22,772 nucleotides of DNA, taken from NCBI GenBank assembly GCA_038238115.1, contig JBBRYB010000045.1, positions 1 to 22,772 of the forward strand. Direction: 5' to 3'. Every line of letters begins with the position of its first letter. Position 1 is the first letter of the stretch. The notes beneath the pieces are model-generated. The model saw only the letters and a program-made list of their open reading frames with translations. It was not told the DNA's origin and ran no database searches. Position numbers and translations under genes: made by a program. This document shows, in pieces, positions 9,992 to 17,648 of the stretch. This DNA is from JBBRYB01 sp038238115. Its GTDB lineage: Bacteria; Actinomycetota; Actinomycetes; Propionibacteriales; Nocardioidaceae.

Positions 9992-10873
9992 TCAGCAGAA
10001 GCCGGCGATTCCCATCCAGGCGGCATCTGCAGGCTCGCTGTCCGCCCGTTGGGCGGTGAGCTCGATCAGCCCGTAGGGGCGGTCGGCGGCGTAAAAGACC
10101 TCGTTGGGGTTATCCAGGTCGCAGAACGACAGGTCGTAGGCGAAGTGGTGCTTGTTGGGGCAGGAGAACTTGATCTCGTCGATCTCTGGGTGAGCCTGGA
10201 TCACCTTCTCGCCCAGCCGGAACATCGTCTCCTGTAGAGCCCGGGAGTAGTGGTCGGTGAAGCCCTGGAGGATGATTCCCTTCACGTCCTCATAGACCGC
10301 GTCGAAGTCCAGGTCGGTGGTGTTGTAGCGCCAACGGGTGGCGATCTCGGTCGCCAAGATCCGGTCCTCGGTCTCCGCCAGGGTGGTGTACTTGTCCTTG
10401 GGATAGCCCACGAACCCCGACTCGGTCGTCTTCAGGACCGTGAGTCCGTGGAATCCGGCGATCACCGTGTCCTTCTCACCGTCGCGGACCACGACGGCGG
10501 TCCGCACCTCGGGAGCGCTGCGGTAGAAGCTGTGGTCGTGGTCGTTGATCCGGCTCCACCCGTACTTCTCGGCCTCCCAGCGTCCGCCACTGACCCAGTC
10601 GAACTCACTGGTGAAGTGCCGCGCCAGGCGCAGGAGCAAGCTCTCCGGGTTCTCGATGCCGTCCTTGGCGAAGGCGAACACGGTGTTCTTCTGGGTGTCC
10701 GTGGGCACGACGTGCGCGTTGTCGCCTTCGGTGTGGGCCGCCTGGAAGTCCCCACGCAGCTGCGAGGTGACGTTGAGGTCGATGATCTCGTGTCGCTCGC
10801 CGTTTCGGGTCACTCGCACGACCCGGTTCTCGGCCTTGCCGTACTGGTTGGCGGCCAGGACTACTTCACTCAT
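9992..10873 (-). CDS. Urate oxidase (uricase)
   Basis: The 293-residue cofactor-free oxidase converts urate and O2 to 5-hydroxyisourate and H2O2. The catalytic lysine is Lys13 in NQYGKAENRVVRV, and the partner threonine is Thr58 in VVPTDTQKNTVFAFAKD. Other family segments are GFVGYPKDKYTTLAETEDR (about 153-171), Gln214 in ALQETMF, and FSCPNKHHFAYDLSF (about 236-250). The length is that of bacterial uricases. ATG 10873 has AAGGAGA 7 bp upstream. It follows the HIU hydrolase gene and precedes aceE in one operon with the permease. The H2O2 by-product gives a possible reason for the nearby peroxiredoxin. Confidence 0.96.
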   Translation of the reverse strand: MSEVVLAANQYGKAENRVVRVTRNGERHEIIDLNVTSQLRGDFQAAHTEGDNAHVVPTDTQKNTVFAFAKDGIENPESLLLRLARHFTSEFDWVSGGRWEAEKYGWSRINDHDHSFYRSAPEVRTAVVVRDGEKDTVIAGFHGLTVLKTTESGFVGYPKDKYTTLAETEDRILATEIATRWRYNTTDLDFDAVYEDVKGIILQGFTDHYSRALQETMFRLGEKVIQAHPEIDEIKFSCPNKHHFAYDLSFCDLDNPNEVFYAADRPYGLIELTAQRADSEPADAAWMGIAGFC

Positions 10874-10920
10874 CAGGTTCTCCTTGGGATGCTGACGATG
10901 GACAGTTCGGTGCAGCGTGA

Positions 10921-11247
10921 TCAGCTGCCGCGATAGGTCGTGTACGAGAACGCGCTCAGCAACAAAGGCACGTGGTAGTGGTGCTCGCCCTCGGCGACGG
11001 CGAAGTCAACGGTCACCCGCGCGAAGAAGGTCGGTCGGTCCTGGGCCGCGAAGTACGGCGCCGTCGCGAAGGTGACTGCGTACTCGCCGGGCTCGAGGTG
11101 ATCAGGCCCGAGGTCGGCCACCCGTCCGTCGGCGTCGGTGACCGCCTGGCCGATGAGCTGGCCCTCGGCGTCGCGCAGCATCACTTCGATCCCCCGCCCC
11201 GGTACGCCGACGACCGCGTCGAGGACGTGCGCTGAGATGTAGCTCAT
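10921..11247 (-). CDS. uraH: 5-hydroxyisourate hydrolase (transthyretin-like)
   Basis: The 108-residue transthyretin-like protein hydrolyses 5-hydroxyisourate to OHCU. The N-terminal HVLDAVVGVPGRG holds His7. Arg42 is in DGRVADL, His92 in HYHVPLLLS, and the C-terminus ends in the family signature YRGS. These are the conserved active-site residues that separate HIU hydrolases from transthyretin. It is full length. Its ATG overlaps the OHCU decarboxylase stop by 4 bp (ATGA), so the two are translationally coupled. Confidence 0.96.
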   Translation of the reverse strand: MSYISAHVLDAVVGVPGRGIEVMLRDAEGQLIGQAVTDADGRVADLGPDHLEPGEYAVTFATAPYFAAQDRPTFFARVTVDFAVAEGEHHYHVPLLLSAFSYTTYRGS

Positions 11248-11783
11248 GGCTGGACCCTTCCCTCGAGCCGCAGCACTGCGATCTCCCGCAGCTGCCGACC
11301 GACGACCCGAAGCTCGGTTTCCGGTTCGTTGTCGAGCCGCTCGTGCAAGGAGGCGAGGATCTCTTCGCTCGACCGGCCCGCAGCCCGGATCAGGAAGACC
11401 CGCCCGAAGCGCTCCTCGTAGGCACGGTTCCCCGCTGCGAGCTGGGCCAGGACGTCTCCGCCGGTATCGAGTCCGGCCTGCTCAGACCTGGACAGATCCG
11501 CCTCCGTGGACGTGGTGTGGGGCTGCTCCCCGATCCGTGGGTGGTGAGCGAGAGCTGCCTCGACCTCGTCCGGTGTGAGCGGCTCCGCCGCGTCGCTCGC
11601 CCTGGCTAGTAGACCGTCCCTGTCGTGATAGGGGCGACCAGCCACGACCTCGACGACCCAGCGGTCTACGTCCAGGCAAGGGCGGACCACGGCATCGGCG
11701 ACCGCTTCCTTCGCGGAGTTGAACGCCTGCAGACCCATCGGTCCCGAATCGACCGCGCCGGTGACGCCCTGTGGCCTTGTCAT
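11244..11783 (-). CDS. uraD: OHCU decarboxylase
   Basis: The 179-residue protein decarboxylates 2-oxo-4-hydroxy-4-carboxy-5-ureidoimidazoline to (S)-allantoin. The signature HPRIGE (81-86) contains the catalytic histidine. SRSEQAGL (98-105) and NRAYEERFGRVFLIRAAGRS (119-138) are also conserved. The start is placed at ATG 11783, with AGGGGA about 9 bp upstream. The longer frame to 11840 has no ribosome site, overlaps the permease gene, and adds residues unlike the family. A later ATG (MGLQAFNSA) is possible, since the family match really begins there. It sits between the permease and HIU hydrolase genes. Confidence 0.93.
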   Translation of the reverse strand: MTRPQGVTGAVDSGPMGLQAFNSAKEAVADAVVRPCLDVDRWVVEVVAGRPYHDRDGLLARASDAAEPLTPDEVEAALAHHPRIGEQPHTTSTEADLSRSEQAGLDTGGDVLAQLAAGNRAYEERFGRVFLIRAAGRSSEEILASLHERLDNEPETELRVVGRQLREIAVLRLEGRVQP

Positions 11784-11826
11784 GAACTGATTCCCCTGAC
11801 TTGTCGGGTCACCGAGGACGAGGACC

Positions 11827-13293
11827 TCAGCGAGGCGCATCGTTGGAGTCGGGTCGGGGGGCCGCCTTGTGGCCCCGCGGTTGGGTCAGTCTGTCTTCGT
11901 CTGCCTCGGAGATGGCCGCCGGTGCTGGGGCCTCGGAGAAGACCGGACCTTCGGCGCCGTCCTTGCGACCCACGATGTTGAAGACCCAGTTCAGCAGCAC
12001 TGCCGTGATCGCTGTAGCGGTGATGCCCGAGTCGAAGATCACGACGAACCAGTCCGGGAACTGGTCGTAGAAGTCGGGCACCGCGATCGGGATGATCCCC
12101 ATGCCGAGCGCCAGCGCGACGATGACCAGGTTGGCGTTGCCGTCGAACTTGACGTGGCTCAGGGTGCGGATGCCGCTGGAGGCGACGGTGCCGAACAGTG
12201 CCAGCCCAGCCCCACCCAGGACCGGCAGCGGCACGAGCGCGACCAGCGATCCGACGACCGGGAACAGGCCGAGGACGATGAGGATGCCTCCACCGGTCGC
12301 CACCACGAAGCGGCTCTTGATGCCGGTGATGGCGACCAGACCCACGTTCTGGGCGAAGGCGCTGACCGAAAAGCCGTTGAAGATGCTGGCGATGGCCGTG
12401 GACGCCATGTCGGCGCGGAGTCCGTTCGTGACGGTCTGCCGGTCGGCGGGCTTGTCGATCACCTGGCCGATGGCCAGGATGTCGGCGGTGGTCTCGGTCA
12501 TGATCACCAGCATCACGATCAGCATCGAGACGATCGCGCCCACGGCAAACGTGGGAGCACCGAAGTGGAACGGCGTGGTGAGCTGGAAGACCTGGGCGTC
12601 AGAGATCCGACTGAAGTCGGTCAGGCCGAACGGGATCGCGGCAATCGTTCCGAGCACCAGGCCCAGCAGGATCGCTACCCGGCTGAAGAAGCCGGGGAGG
12701 AACCGGTAGATCACCACGATGATCACGAGTGTGATGAGCGCCAGCAGCAGGTTCTTCGGATCACCGAAGGTCGCAGGCTTGGTGAAGCGGGCACCGGCTC
12801 CCCCGCCGGCCCAGGTGATGGCCACCGGGAGAAGTGAGATCCCGATGATGGTGATCACCGTCCCGGTCACCACTTCAGGAAAGAACCGGAGCAGCTGGGT
12901 GAACAACGGCGCGATCAGCATGGCGACGATGCCAGCGACCAGCAGCGCGCCAAAGACCGCCACCAAGCCCTCCTCGCCGCCCTTGGCCGTCCCGACAGCG
13001 AGGATCGTCGAGACCGCCGCGAACGAGGTTCCCTGGACGATCGGCTGCCTGGCACCGAACTTCCAGACTCCGATCGTCTGCAGGAGCGTGGCCACCCCCG
13101 AGATGAGCAGCCCCGCCGAGACCAGGTAGGTGAGCTGTGGTCCGGTGAGGCCCAGCGCGCTTCCGACGATCAGCGGTACTGCCACCACGCCGGCGTACAT
13201 GCTGGCGACGTGCTGCAGGCCGTAGACCAGCATCTGTGGGAAGGGCAGCACCTCATCGACTGGGTGCCGCTCAACGGTGTCGTTCTTGGCCAT
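11827..13293 (-). CDS. NCS2 (NAT) family permease, probable urate/xanthine uptake
   Basis: The 488-residue polytopic membrane protein belongs to the nucleobase-ascorbate transporter family. The TM1 Gln-His pair is in YGLQHVASMYAG (27-28). The acidic binding-site residue is Glu267 in MTETTADILAIG. The NAT signature QNVGLVAITG (315-324) is followed by KSR. About a dozen hydrophobic segments are visible, with a hydrophilic tail after 440. ATG 13293 is preferred over the upstream TTG because GGAG lies 7 bp in front. Its place directly before the urate-degrading enzymes, and the absence of xanthine dehydrogenase, point to urate as the main substrate; xanthine cannot be excluded from sequence. Confidence 0.9.
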   Translation of the reverse strand: MAKNDTVERHPVDEVLPFPQMLVYGLQHVASMYAGVVAVPLIVGSALGLTGPQLTYLVSAGLLISGVATLLQTIGVWKFGARQPIVQGTSFAAVSTILAVGTAKGGEEGLVAVFGALLVAGIVAMLIAPLFTQLLRFFPEVVTGTVITIIGISLLPVAITWAGGGAGARFTKPATFGDPKNLLLALITLVIIVVIYRFLPGFFSRVAILLGLVLGTIAAIPFGLTDFSRISDAQVFQLTTPFHFGAPTFAVGAIVSMLIVMLVIMTETTADILAIGQVIDKPADRQTVTNGLRADMASTAIASIFNGFSVSAFAQNVGLVAITGIKSRFVVATGGGILIVLGLFPVVGSLVALVPLPVLGGAGLALFGTVASSGIRTLSHVKFDGNANLVIVALALGMGIIPIAVPDFYDQFPDWFVVIFDSGITATAITAVLLNWVFNIVGRKDGAEGPVFSEAPAPAAISEADEDRLTQPRGHKAAPRPDSNDAPR

Positions 13294-13307
13294 CTTCAGC
13301 TCCAATA

Positions 13308-13342
13308 TTCCGGTTCATGGAAGTAACTTCCGGTAAGTGGAA
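13308..13342 (-). promoter_or_regulatory. Paired IclR-type operator in front of the permease operon
   Basis: Two sites of form TTCC-N7-GGAA with perfect 4-bp arms lie 20 bp apart. On the plus strand they read TTCCGGTTCATGGAA (13308-13322) and TTCCGGTAAGTGGAA (13328-13342). On the minus strand the promoter-proximal site begins in the last two bases of the -10 box. The pair ends 14 bp before the ATG. Confidence 0.8.
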
Positions 13343-13369
13343 TCTAGCGTGTGAAGCGGATCACGTCAA
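13341..13369 (-). promoter_or_regulatory. Sigma70-type promoter of the permease-uraD-uraH-uricase-aceE operon
   Basis: On the minus strand TTGACG (13369-13364) and TAGATT (13346-13341) are 17 bp apart. The -35 box overlaps the last codons of the upstream peroxiredoxin gene, so this promoter lies at the junction of two same-strand gene groups and may add to read-through from the malic enzyme operon. Confidence 0.65.
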
Positions 13370-13839
13370 GAGGCCGGCGAGACCCGCTGGAGCAGGGCCG
13401 TGACATGGGCTCCGGGGTCGACGTCGTACTCGGCGGAAACCAGCACGCCGTCAGGGCCGACGACGAAGGTGCTGCGCAGCGGACCGATGGTCGGCTGACC
13501 GTCGATCGACTTGTCGCCGTAGGCCCCCCAGGCCCGCGCGGCGTCAAAGTCAGGGTCCGAGAGCAGCGTGTGGTTGAGGCCGTGGGCGTCGCGGAACTCG
13601 CTGAGCCGCTCCGGCGGACCCGCGCTGATGCCGTACAACTGGTAGCCGGCGGCCTGCCACGCATCCTTGCTGTCGCGGAAGCCGCAGACTTCTCGCGTGC
13701 AGCCAGGACTGAAGGCGGCAGGGAAGAAGTACAGGACCAGGCTGTGTCCGGCCAGGTCGGCCATGGTGACCTGGTTTCCGAGATGGTCGTGCAGGTCCAG
13801 ATCGGGGGCCCGGTCGCCGGGCGAGAGGTGTCGTTCCAT
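13366..13839 (-). CDS. Peroxiredoxin, BCP/PrxQ type
   Basis: The 157-residue thioredoxin-fold peroxidase reduces peroxides. The active-site segment FFPAAFSPGCTREVCGFRD gives a PxxxSxxC motif, with peroxidatic Cys47 and likely resolving Cys52, the arrangement of BCP/PrxQ enzymes. The motif has serine where threonine is usual. The start is ATG 13839 (MERHLSPGDRAPDLDL); the open frame upstream to 14340 is only an overlap with allE in another frame. It is the last gene of the malic enzyme operon and sits directly before the permease-uricase operon, so removal of uricase-derived H2O2 is a reasonable inferred role. Confidence 0.92.
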   Translation of the reverse strand: MERHLSPGDRAPDLDLHDHLGNQVTMADLAGHSLVLYFFPAAFSPGCTREVCGFRDSKDAWQAAGYQLYGISAGPPERLSEFRDAHGLNHTLLSDPDFDAARAWGAYGDKSIDGQPTIGPLRSTFVVGPDGVLVSAEYDVDPGAHVTALLQRVSPAS

Positions 13840-13874
13840 GGGGGCGCCTTCGGATGGGTGTGGGTGTGGACCGG

Positions 13875-14705
13875 TCACAGGAACTGGCGGCTGAGTCGGG
13901 CGTGGCGATGCACGTCTTTGTAGAGCAGGTAGCGGAACCGCCCGGGACCGCCCGCGTAGCAGGCCTGGGGGCAGAAGGCCCGCAGCCACATGAAGTCGCC
14001 TTCCTGCACCTCCACCCAGTCCTGGTTGAGCAGGTACACGGCCTTGCCCTCGAGCACATACAGCCCGTGCTCCATGACGTGCGTCTCCGGGAACGGGATC
14101 ACTCCCCCGGGCTGGAAGGTCACGATGTTGACGTGCATGTCGTGCCGGATGTCGTCTGGGTCGGCGAACCGCTGAGTGATCCAGGCACCGTTGGTGTTCG
14201 GCATCTCCTTGCCGATGCACTCCTCGTCGCTGGTGACGAACGCCGGAGGGGGTTCGAGCCCGTCGACCGATTCCCAGGCCTTCCTGATCCAGTGGAAGCG
14301 CAGCGGAACGTCCCCGGGGTTCAGCAGGGTCCAGTCGCATGAGGGCGGCAGATAGGCGTAGCCACCCGCACTGAACTCGTGATCCTCCGCCCCAATGCTC
14401 AGTCGTGCCCGACCCTCGGTGACGAACAGCACTCCTTGGGCCGTCGGATCGAGCTCGGGGCGGCGGCTACCACCACCGGGACCGACCTCCATCAGGTATT
14501 GCGAGAACGTCTCGGCGAAGCCTGAGAGCGGGCGCGCGATGATCCACAGCCGGGTGTCGTCCCAGAACGGCAGCCTGCTGGTGACGATGTCGGTCATGGT
14601 GCCGCGCGGAAGCACGGCGTACGCCTCAGTGAACATCGCCCGGTTCGTGGTGAGCTCGGTCTGCCCGGGCAGACCTCCGTGCGGGGCGTAGTAGTTGTTC
14701 GTCAC
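13875..14705 (-). CDS. allE: (S)-ureidoglycine aminohydrolase
   Basis: The 276-residue bicupin protein converts (S)-ureidoglycine to (S)-ureidoglycolate plus ammonia. The C-terminal cupin shows the Mn ligand set of the family: Glu207, His209 and His213 in PETHVMEHGLYVLEGKAVYLLN, and Gln247 in AFCPQACYAGG. The N-terminal part (NNYYAPHGGLP, TEAYAVLPRGTMTDIVTS) is also typical. The start is GTG 14705, with GAAGGAG 7 bp upstream; the longer frame to 14828 overlaps the lyase gene and adds a Pro/Ser-rich stretch with no family similarity. It lies 10 bp after the lyase gene. Confidence 0.94.
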   Translation of the reverse strand: MTNNYYAPHGGLPGQTELTTNRAMFTEAYAVLPRGTMTDIVTSRLPFWDDTRLWIIARPLSGFAETFSQYLMEVGPGGGSRRPELDPTAQGVLFVTEGRARLSIGAEDHEFSAGGYAYLPPSCDWTLLNPGDVPLRFHWIRKAWESVDGLEPPPAFVTSDEECIGKEMPNTNGAWITQRFADPDDIRHDMHVNIVTFQPGGVIPFPETHVMEHGLYVLEGKAVYLLNQDWVEVQEGDFMWLRAFCPQACYAGGPGRFRYLLYKDVHRHARLSRQFL

Positions 14706-14715
14706 GATCGCTCCT

Positions 14716-16014
14716 TCAGAGGTGGGTGGTGAGGTGCTGGGTGTCGGACTTGGGACGGGCAAGCCGTGCGAGCCCATCGGTGGTGATGCCGGTGGTGTCG
14801 CGGACCTCGACGTCATCGAGCGCTCCACAGCTCAGTCCCCGGTAGAGGAACCGTGCGAGGGCACGCGCCGTGGCCGGCTCGTCCATGACGTCGCCCTCGA
14901 TCTTCTGGGCGTAGTCAGCCAGACGACGAGCGGCCTGCGGGTATCCCTGCCGGTAGAACGCGAACGTGGTCGCGAAGCGTGTCGGCAGATGCCCCGGGTG
15001 CATGTCCCAGCCTTGGTAGTAGCCGCGTTCGAGGGCCCGGCGGACCAGTCCCGCGTGAATCGTCCACGCATGCTGAACCTGCTCGCGTGATCCGACCGGA
15101 AGGATGTTGGTCGATCCGTCGGAGAGGTGCACCCCGGTGCCGGCGACGGCAACCTGCATCACCTGCTTGGCGAAGTCCGCAGCAGGATGGTCGGCGGCCT
15201 GGTGCGCGGCCGCGATCTGGAGCGAGGCGCTGTAGTCGAACGTGCCGTAGTGCAGAGAGGTGACGCGACCCGCTCCAGCGTGCACCGCAGCAGCAACGGG
15301 GATCCGACCGTCGGAGCCGACGATCAGTGGCGGGGTCTCGACCTGGATCTCGAATCGCAGCGACCCTGCCGGCAGCTCGTGCGCTCGCTCCAGCTCTTCG
15401 CAGACGGTCACCATTGCCTCGACCTGGCTGACCGTGCTGACCTTGGGAAACGTCAGCACCAGCCCGGCGGGAAGTTCACCCAGCTCGGCCAGGAGTGAGC
15501 CGAGGAACAGGTCGAGGGTCCGCACTCCTCGCCGCCGTGTCTGTTCCTCGAAGCACTTGAAGCGGATGCCGAAGAAGGCCGGAATCTCATGAGACCGGCA
15601 GGCCGTCGCCACCTCGGCTGCCGCCCTGAGGACCTCGGTGTCTTCGGCTTCGTCCCCGCGGTCGCCGTAGCCGTCCTCGAAGTCGATCCGCAAGTCCTCG
15701 ATGGGGCTGTCCGCGAGCTTGGCTTCGATTCGCGGCGCGACCTCGATGGCCAGCCCGGAAGGTAGCCCCAGCGTTTTGACGCACAGTGCTTCAGCGCCGC
15801 CGTGACTGTCCAGGAGCGCGCGAGCCTCGCTGCCCCAGTCGGCGGGAAGCGAGCGAGCATAGGTATCTGCTGGCACATACACCGTATGGATCGGCTGCCG
15901 ACGTTCGTCCTCACCCGGGTAGGCGCTCGCCAGAGCGACATCGGTCTGCTCGAGCCCGCGGTCGAGACCATCCAAGAATTCGGCACCCAGAACGCCGTGC
16001 GTGGCCTTCGTCAT
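14716..16014 (-). CDS. HpcH/HpaI (CitE-like) aldolase/lyase family protein, DUF6986-like, function unknown
   Basis: The 432-residue protein looks like a TIM-barrel enzyme of the HpcH/HpaI-CitE group, longer than the usual 250-300 residues. Visible conserved features are DLRIDFEDGYGDRGDE (107-122), TFPKVSTVSQVEAM (188-201), FEIQVETPP (221-229, probable metal ligand Glu226), LHYGTFDYSASLQI (254-267, probable ligand Asp260) and GWDMHPGHLPTRF (335-347). I believe it matches the actinobacterial family labelled DUF6986, but could not search. Its start shares one base with the malate synthase stop (TGATG), so the two are tightly coupled, and allE follows. CitE-like enzymes make or break C-C bonds through enolates, often with acyl-CoA and glyoxylate; a glyoxylate or ureide role is inferred from position only. 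Confidence 0.85.
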   Translation of the reverse strand: MTKATHGVLGAEFLDGLDRGLEQTDVALASAYPGEDERRQPIHTVYVPADTYARSLPADWGSEARALLDSHGGAEALCVKTLGLPSGLAIEVAPRIEAKLADSPIEDLRIDFEDGYGDRGDEAEDTEVLRAAAEVATACRSHEIPAFFGIRFKCFEEQTRRRGVRTLDLFLGSLLAELGELPAGLVLTFPKVSTVSQVEAMVTVCEELERAHELPAGSLRFEIQVETPPLIVGSDGRIPVAAAVHAGAGRVTSLHYGTFDYSASLQIAAAHQAADHPAADFAKQVMQVAVAGTGVHLSDGSTNILPVGSREQVQHAWTIHAGLVRRALERGYYQGWDMHPGHLPTRFATTFAFYRQGYPQAARRLADYAQKIEGDVMDEPATARALARFLYRGLSCGALDDVEVRDTTGITTDGLARLARPKSDTQHLTTHL

Positions 16015-17612
16015 CAGGCCACTAGCTCGTAGGCCGGAAGGGTGAGGAAATCCACGAAGCCCTCGTCGAGACAGAGGTGCCGCACGAGGTCGGCGGCAGG
16101 ACGGTAGTAGGCCTCGAAGTGTTCCGCCGTCACCTCAACTCGCAGCTTCTCGACCTCCTCGTCCAATCTCCGGGAGACCAGATCACGAGTCACAGTCTCA
16201 CCAGTGTCGGCGAGGAGCACGTCGTTGCGAATCTGCTGCCACACCTGCGAACGTGAGATCTCAGCCGTTGCGGCGTCCTCCATCAGGTTGCGAATCGCCA
16301 CCGCGCCGTTGCCGGAAAGCCACACGGCCGTGTAGGCCACAGCGATGTACAGGTTGTTGCGCAGCCCAGCTTCAGTGTTCTGTCCCTGGGCAGAGCTCAC
16401 GTCAAGCAGGTCCTCTGGCTTGACGTCGAGGTGCTCGTGGCGTGAGTCGAGCTGGTTGGGCCGATCGCCGAGAACCTCGTCGAAGACGCGCTCGCACACC
16501 GGGACCAGGTCGGGGTGCGCCACCCAGGAGCCGTCGAACCCGTCGCCGGCCTCACGCGACTTGTCCGCGGTCACCTTGGCGAATGCGGCCGCGTTGACCT
16601 CCGCATCCTTTCGACTCGGAATGAACGCGGCCATCCCCCCCATGGCGAAGGCTCTGCGCCTGTGGCAGGTCGTGACGAGCAACTCGGTGTAGGCACGCAT
16701 GAAAGGCGCCGTCATCGCCACGTCGGCACGATCGGCCAGCACGAACGACGGGCCGGCGTCACGGAAGAACTTGATGATGCTGAACAGGTAGTCCCACCGT
16801 CCGGCATTGAGTCCGCTCGCGTGCTCACGCAGTTCGTAGAGGATCTCCTCCATCTCGAACGCAGCCGGGATGGTCTCGATCAACACGGTGGCGCGGATGG
16901 TTCCAGGAGCGATGCCCAGGTCTTGCTCGGCGAAGGCGAACACGTCGTTCCACAGTCGCGCCTCGAGGTGACTCTCGATCTTGGGCAGGTAGTAGTAGGG
17001 GCCGTGTCCATTGTCCAGCAGCGCCTGGGCCAGATGGAAGAAGTGGAGCCCGAAGTCGACCAGTCCCCCGACGGCCGGCTTGCCGTCGATCAGGACGTGC
17101 TTCTCGGGCAGGTGCCACCCGCGCGGTCGGGTCACGACGACGGCAAGGGGGGCGTCATCCCGTAGCCGGTACTCCTTGCCATCCTCAGCGGTGAAAGACA
17201 GAGTGCCGCGGGCGGCGTCGCGCAGGTTGAGCAGGGCATCGACCACATTGGACCAGGTGGGACAGCTGGCATCCTCCAGGTCGGCTAGCCACACCTTCGC
17301 GCCAGAGTTCAGTGCGTTGATCGCCATCTTGGCGGGAGTCGCGGGTCCGGTCATCTCCACCCGACGGTCCCGAAGGGCTGGCGGCGCCTCGGCCACCTGC
17401 CAGTCGGCTTCGCGCACCTCGCGTGTCTCGTCCAGGAAGTCCAACCGGCCGGCAGTCGCCGCCGCCGTGCGTCGCTCCTCTCGCGCCCTGAGCAGTTCGT
17501 CGCGTCGCGCGGCGAAGCGCTCGTGAAGCCGGTGCACGAAGTCGAGCGCTTCGGAAGTCAAGATCTCCCCGGCACGATCGGTGGGAGTCAGGTCGGTCAA
17601 CTGGATGCTCAT
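16014..17612 (-). CDS. aceB: Malate synthase A
   Basis: The 532-residue enzyme condenses glyoxylate with acetyl-CoA to form malate. TRPRGWHLPEKHV (161-173) carries the catalytic arginine, IETIPAAFEMEEILYELREH (245-264) the metal-binding glutamate region, and NLMEDAATAEISRSQVWQQ (442-460) the catalytic aspartate Asp446. The size fits the A isoform, not the 720-residue G isoform. ATG 17612 has GAGGAG 6 bp upstream. It is second in the operon, 36 bp after malic enzyme. Isocitrate lyase is absent, so the glyoxylate must come from another source, here most likely ureides. Confidence 0.96.
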   Translation of the reverse strand: MSIQLTDLTPTDRAGEILTSEALDFVHRLHERFAARRDELLRAREERRTAAATAGRLDFLDETREVREADWQVAEAPPALRDRRVEMTGPATPAKMAINALNSGAKVWLADLEDASCPTWSNVVDALLNLRDAARGTLSFTAEDGKEYRLRDDAPLAVVVTRPRGWHLPEKHVLIDGKPAVGGLVDFGLHFFHLAQALLDNGHGPYYYLPKIESHLEARLWNDVFAFAEQDLGIAPGTIRATVLIETIPAAFEMEEILYELREHASGLNAGRWDYLFSIIKFFRDAGPSFVLADRADVAMTAPFMRAYTELLVTTCHRRRAFAMGGMAAFIPSRKDAEVNAAAFAKVTADKSREAGDGFDGSWVAHPDLVPVCERVFDEVLGDRPNQLDSRHEHLDVKPEDLLDVSSAQGQNTEAGLRNNLYIAVAYTAVWLSGNGAVAIRNLMEDAATAEISRSQVWQQIRNDVLLADTGETVTRDLVSRRLDEEVEKLRVEVTAEHFEAYYRPAADLVRHLCLDEGFVDFLTLPAYELVA

Positions 17613-17648
17613 GAAGTCTCCTCAAGGATCAGCGGGACTGGTTGATGC

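Noticed and set aside
14706..14828. Longer allE start at 14828
   Set aside because: It would overlap the 3' end of the lyase gene and lacks a ribosome site, whereas GTG 14705 has GAAGGAG at good spacing and matches the family N-terminus.
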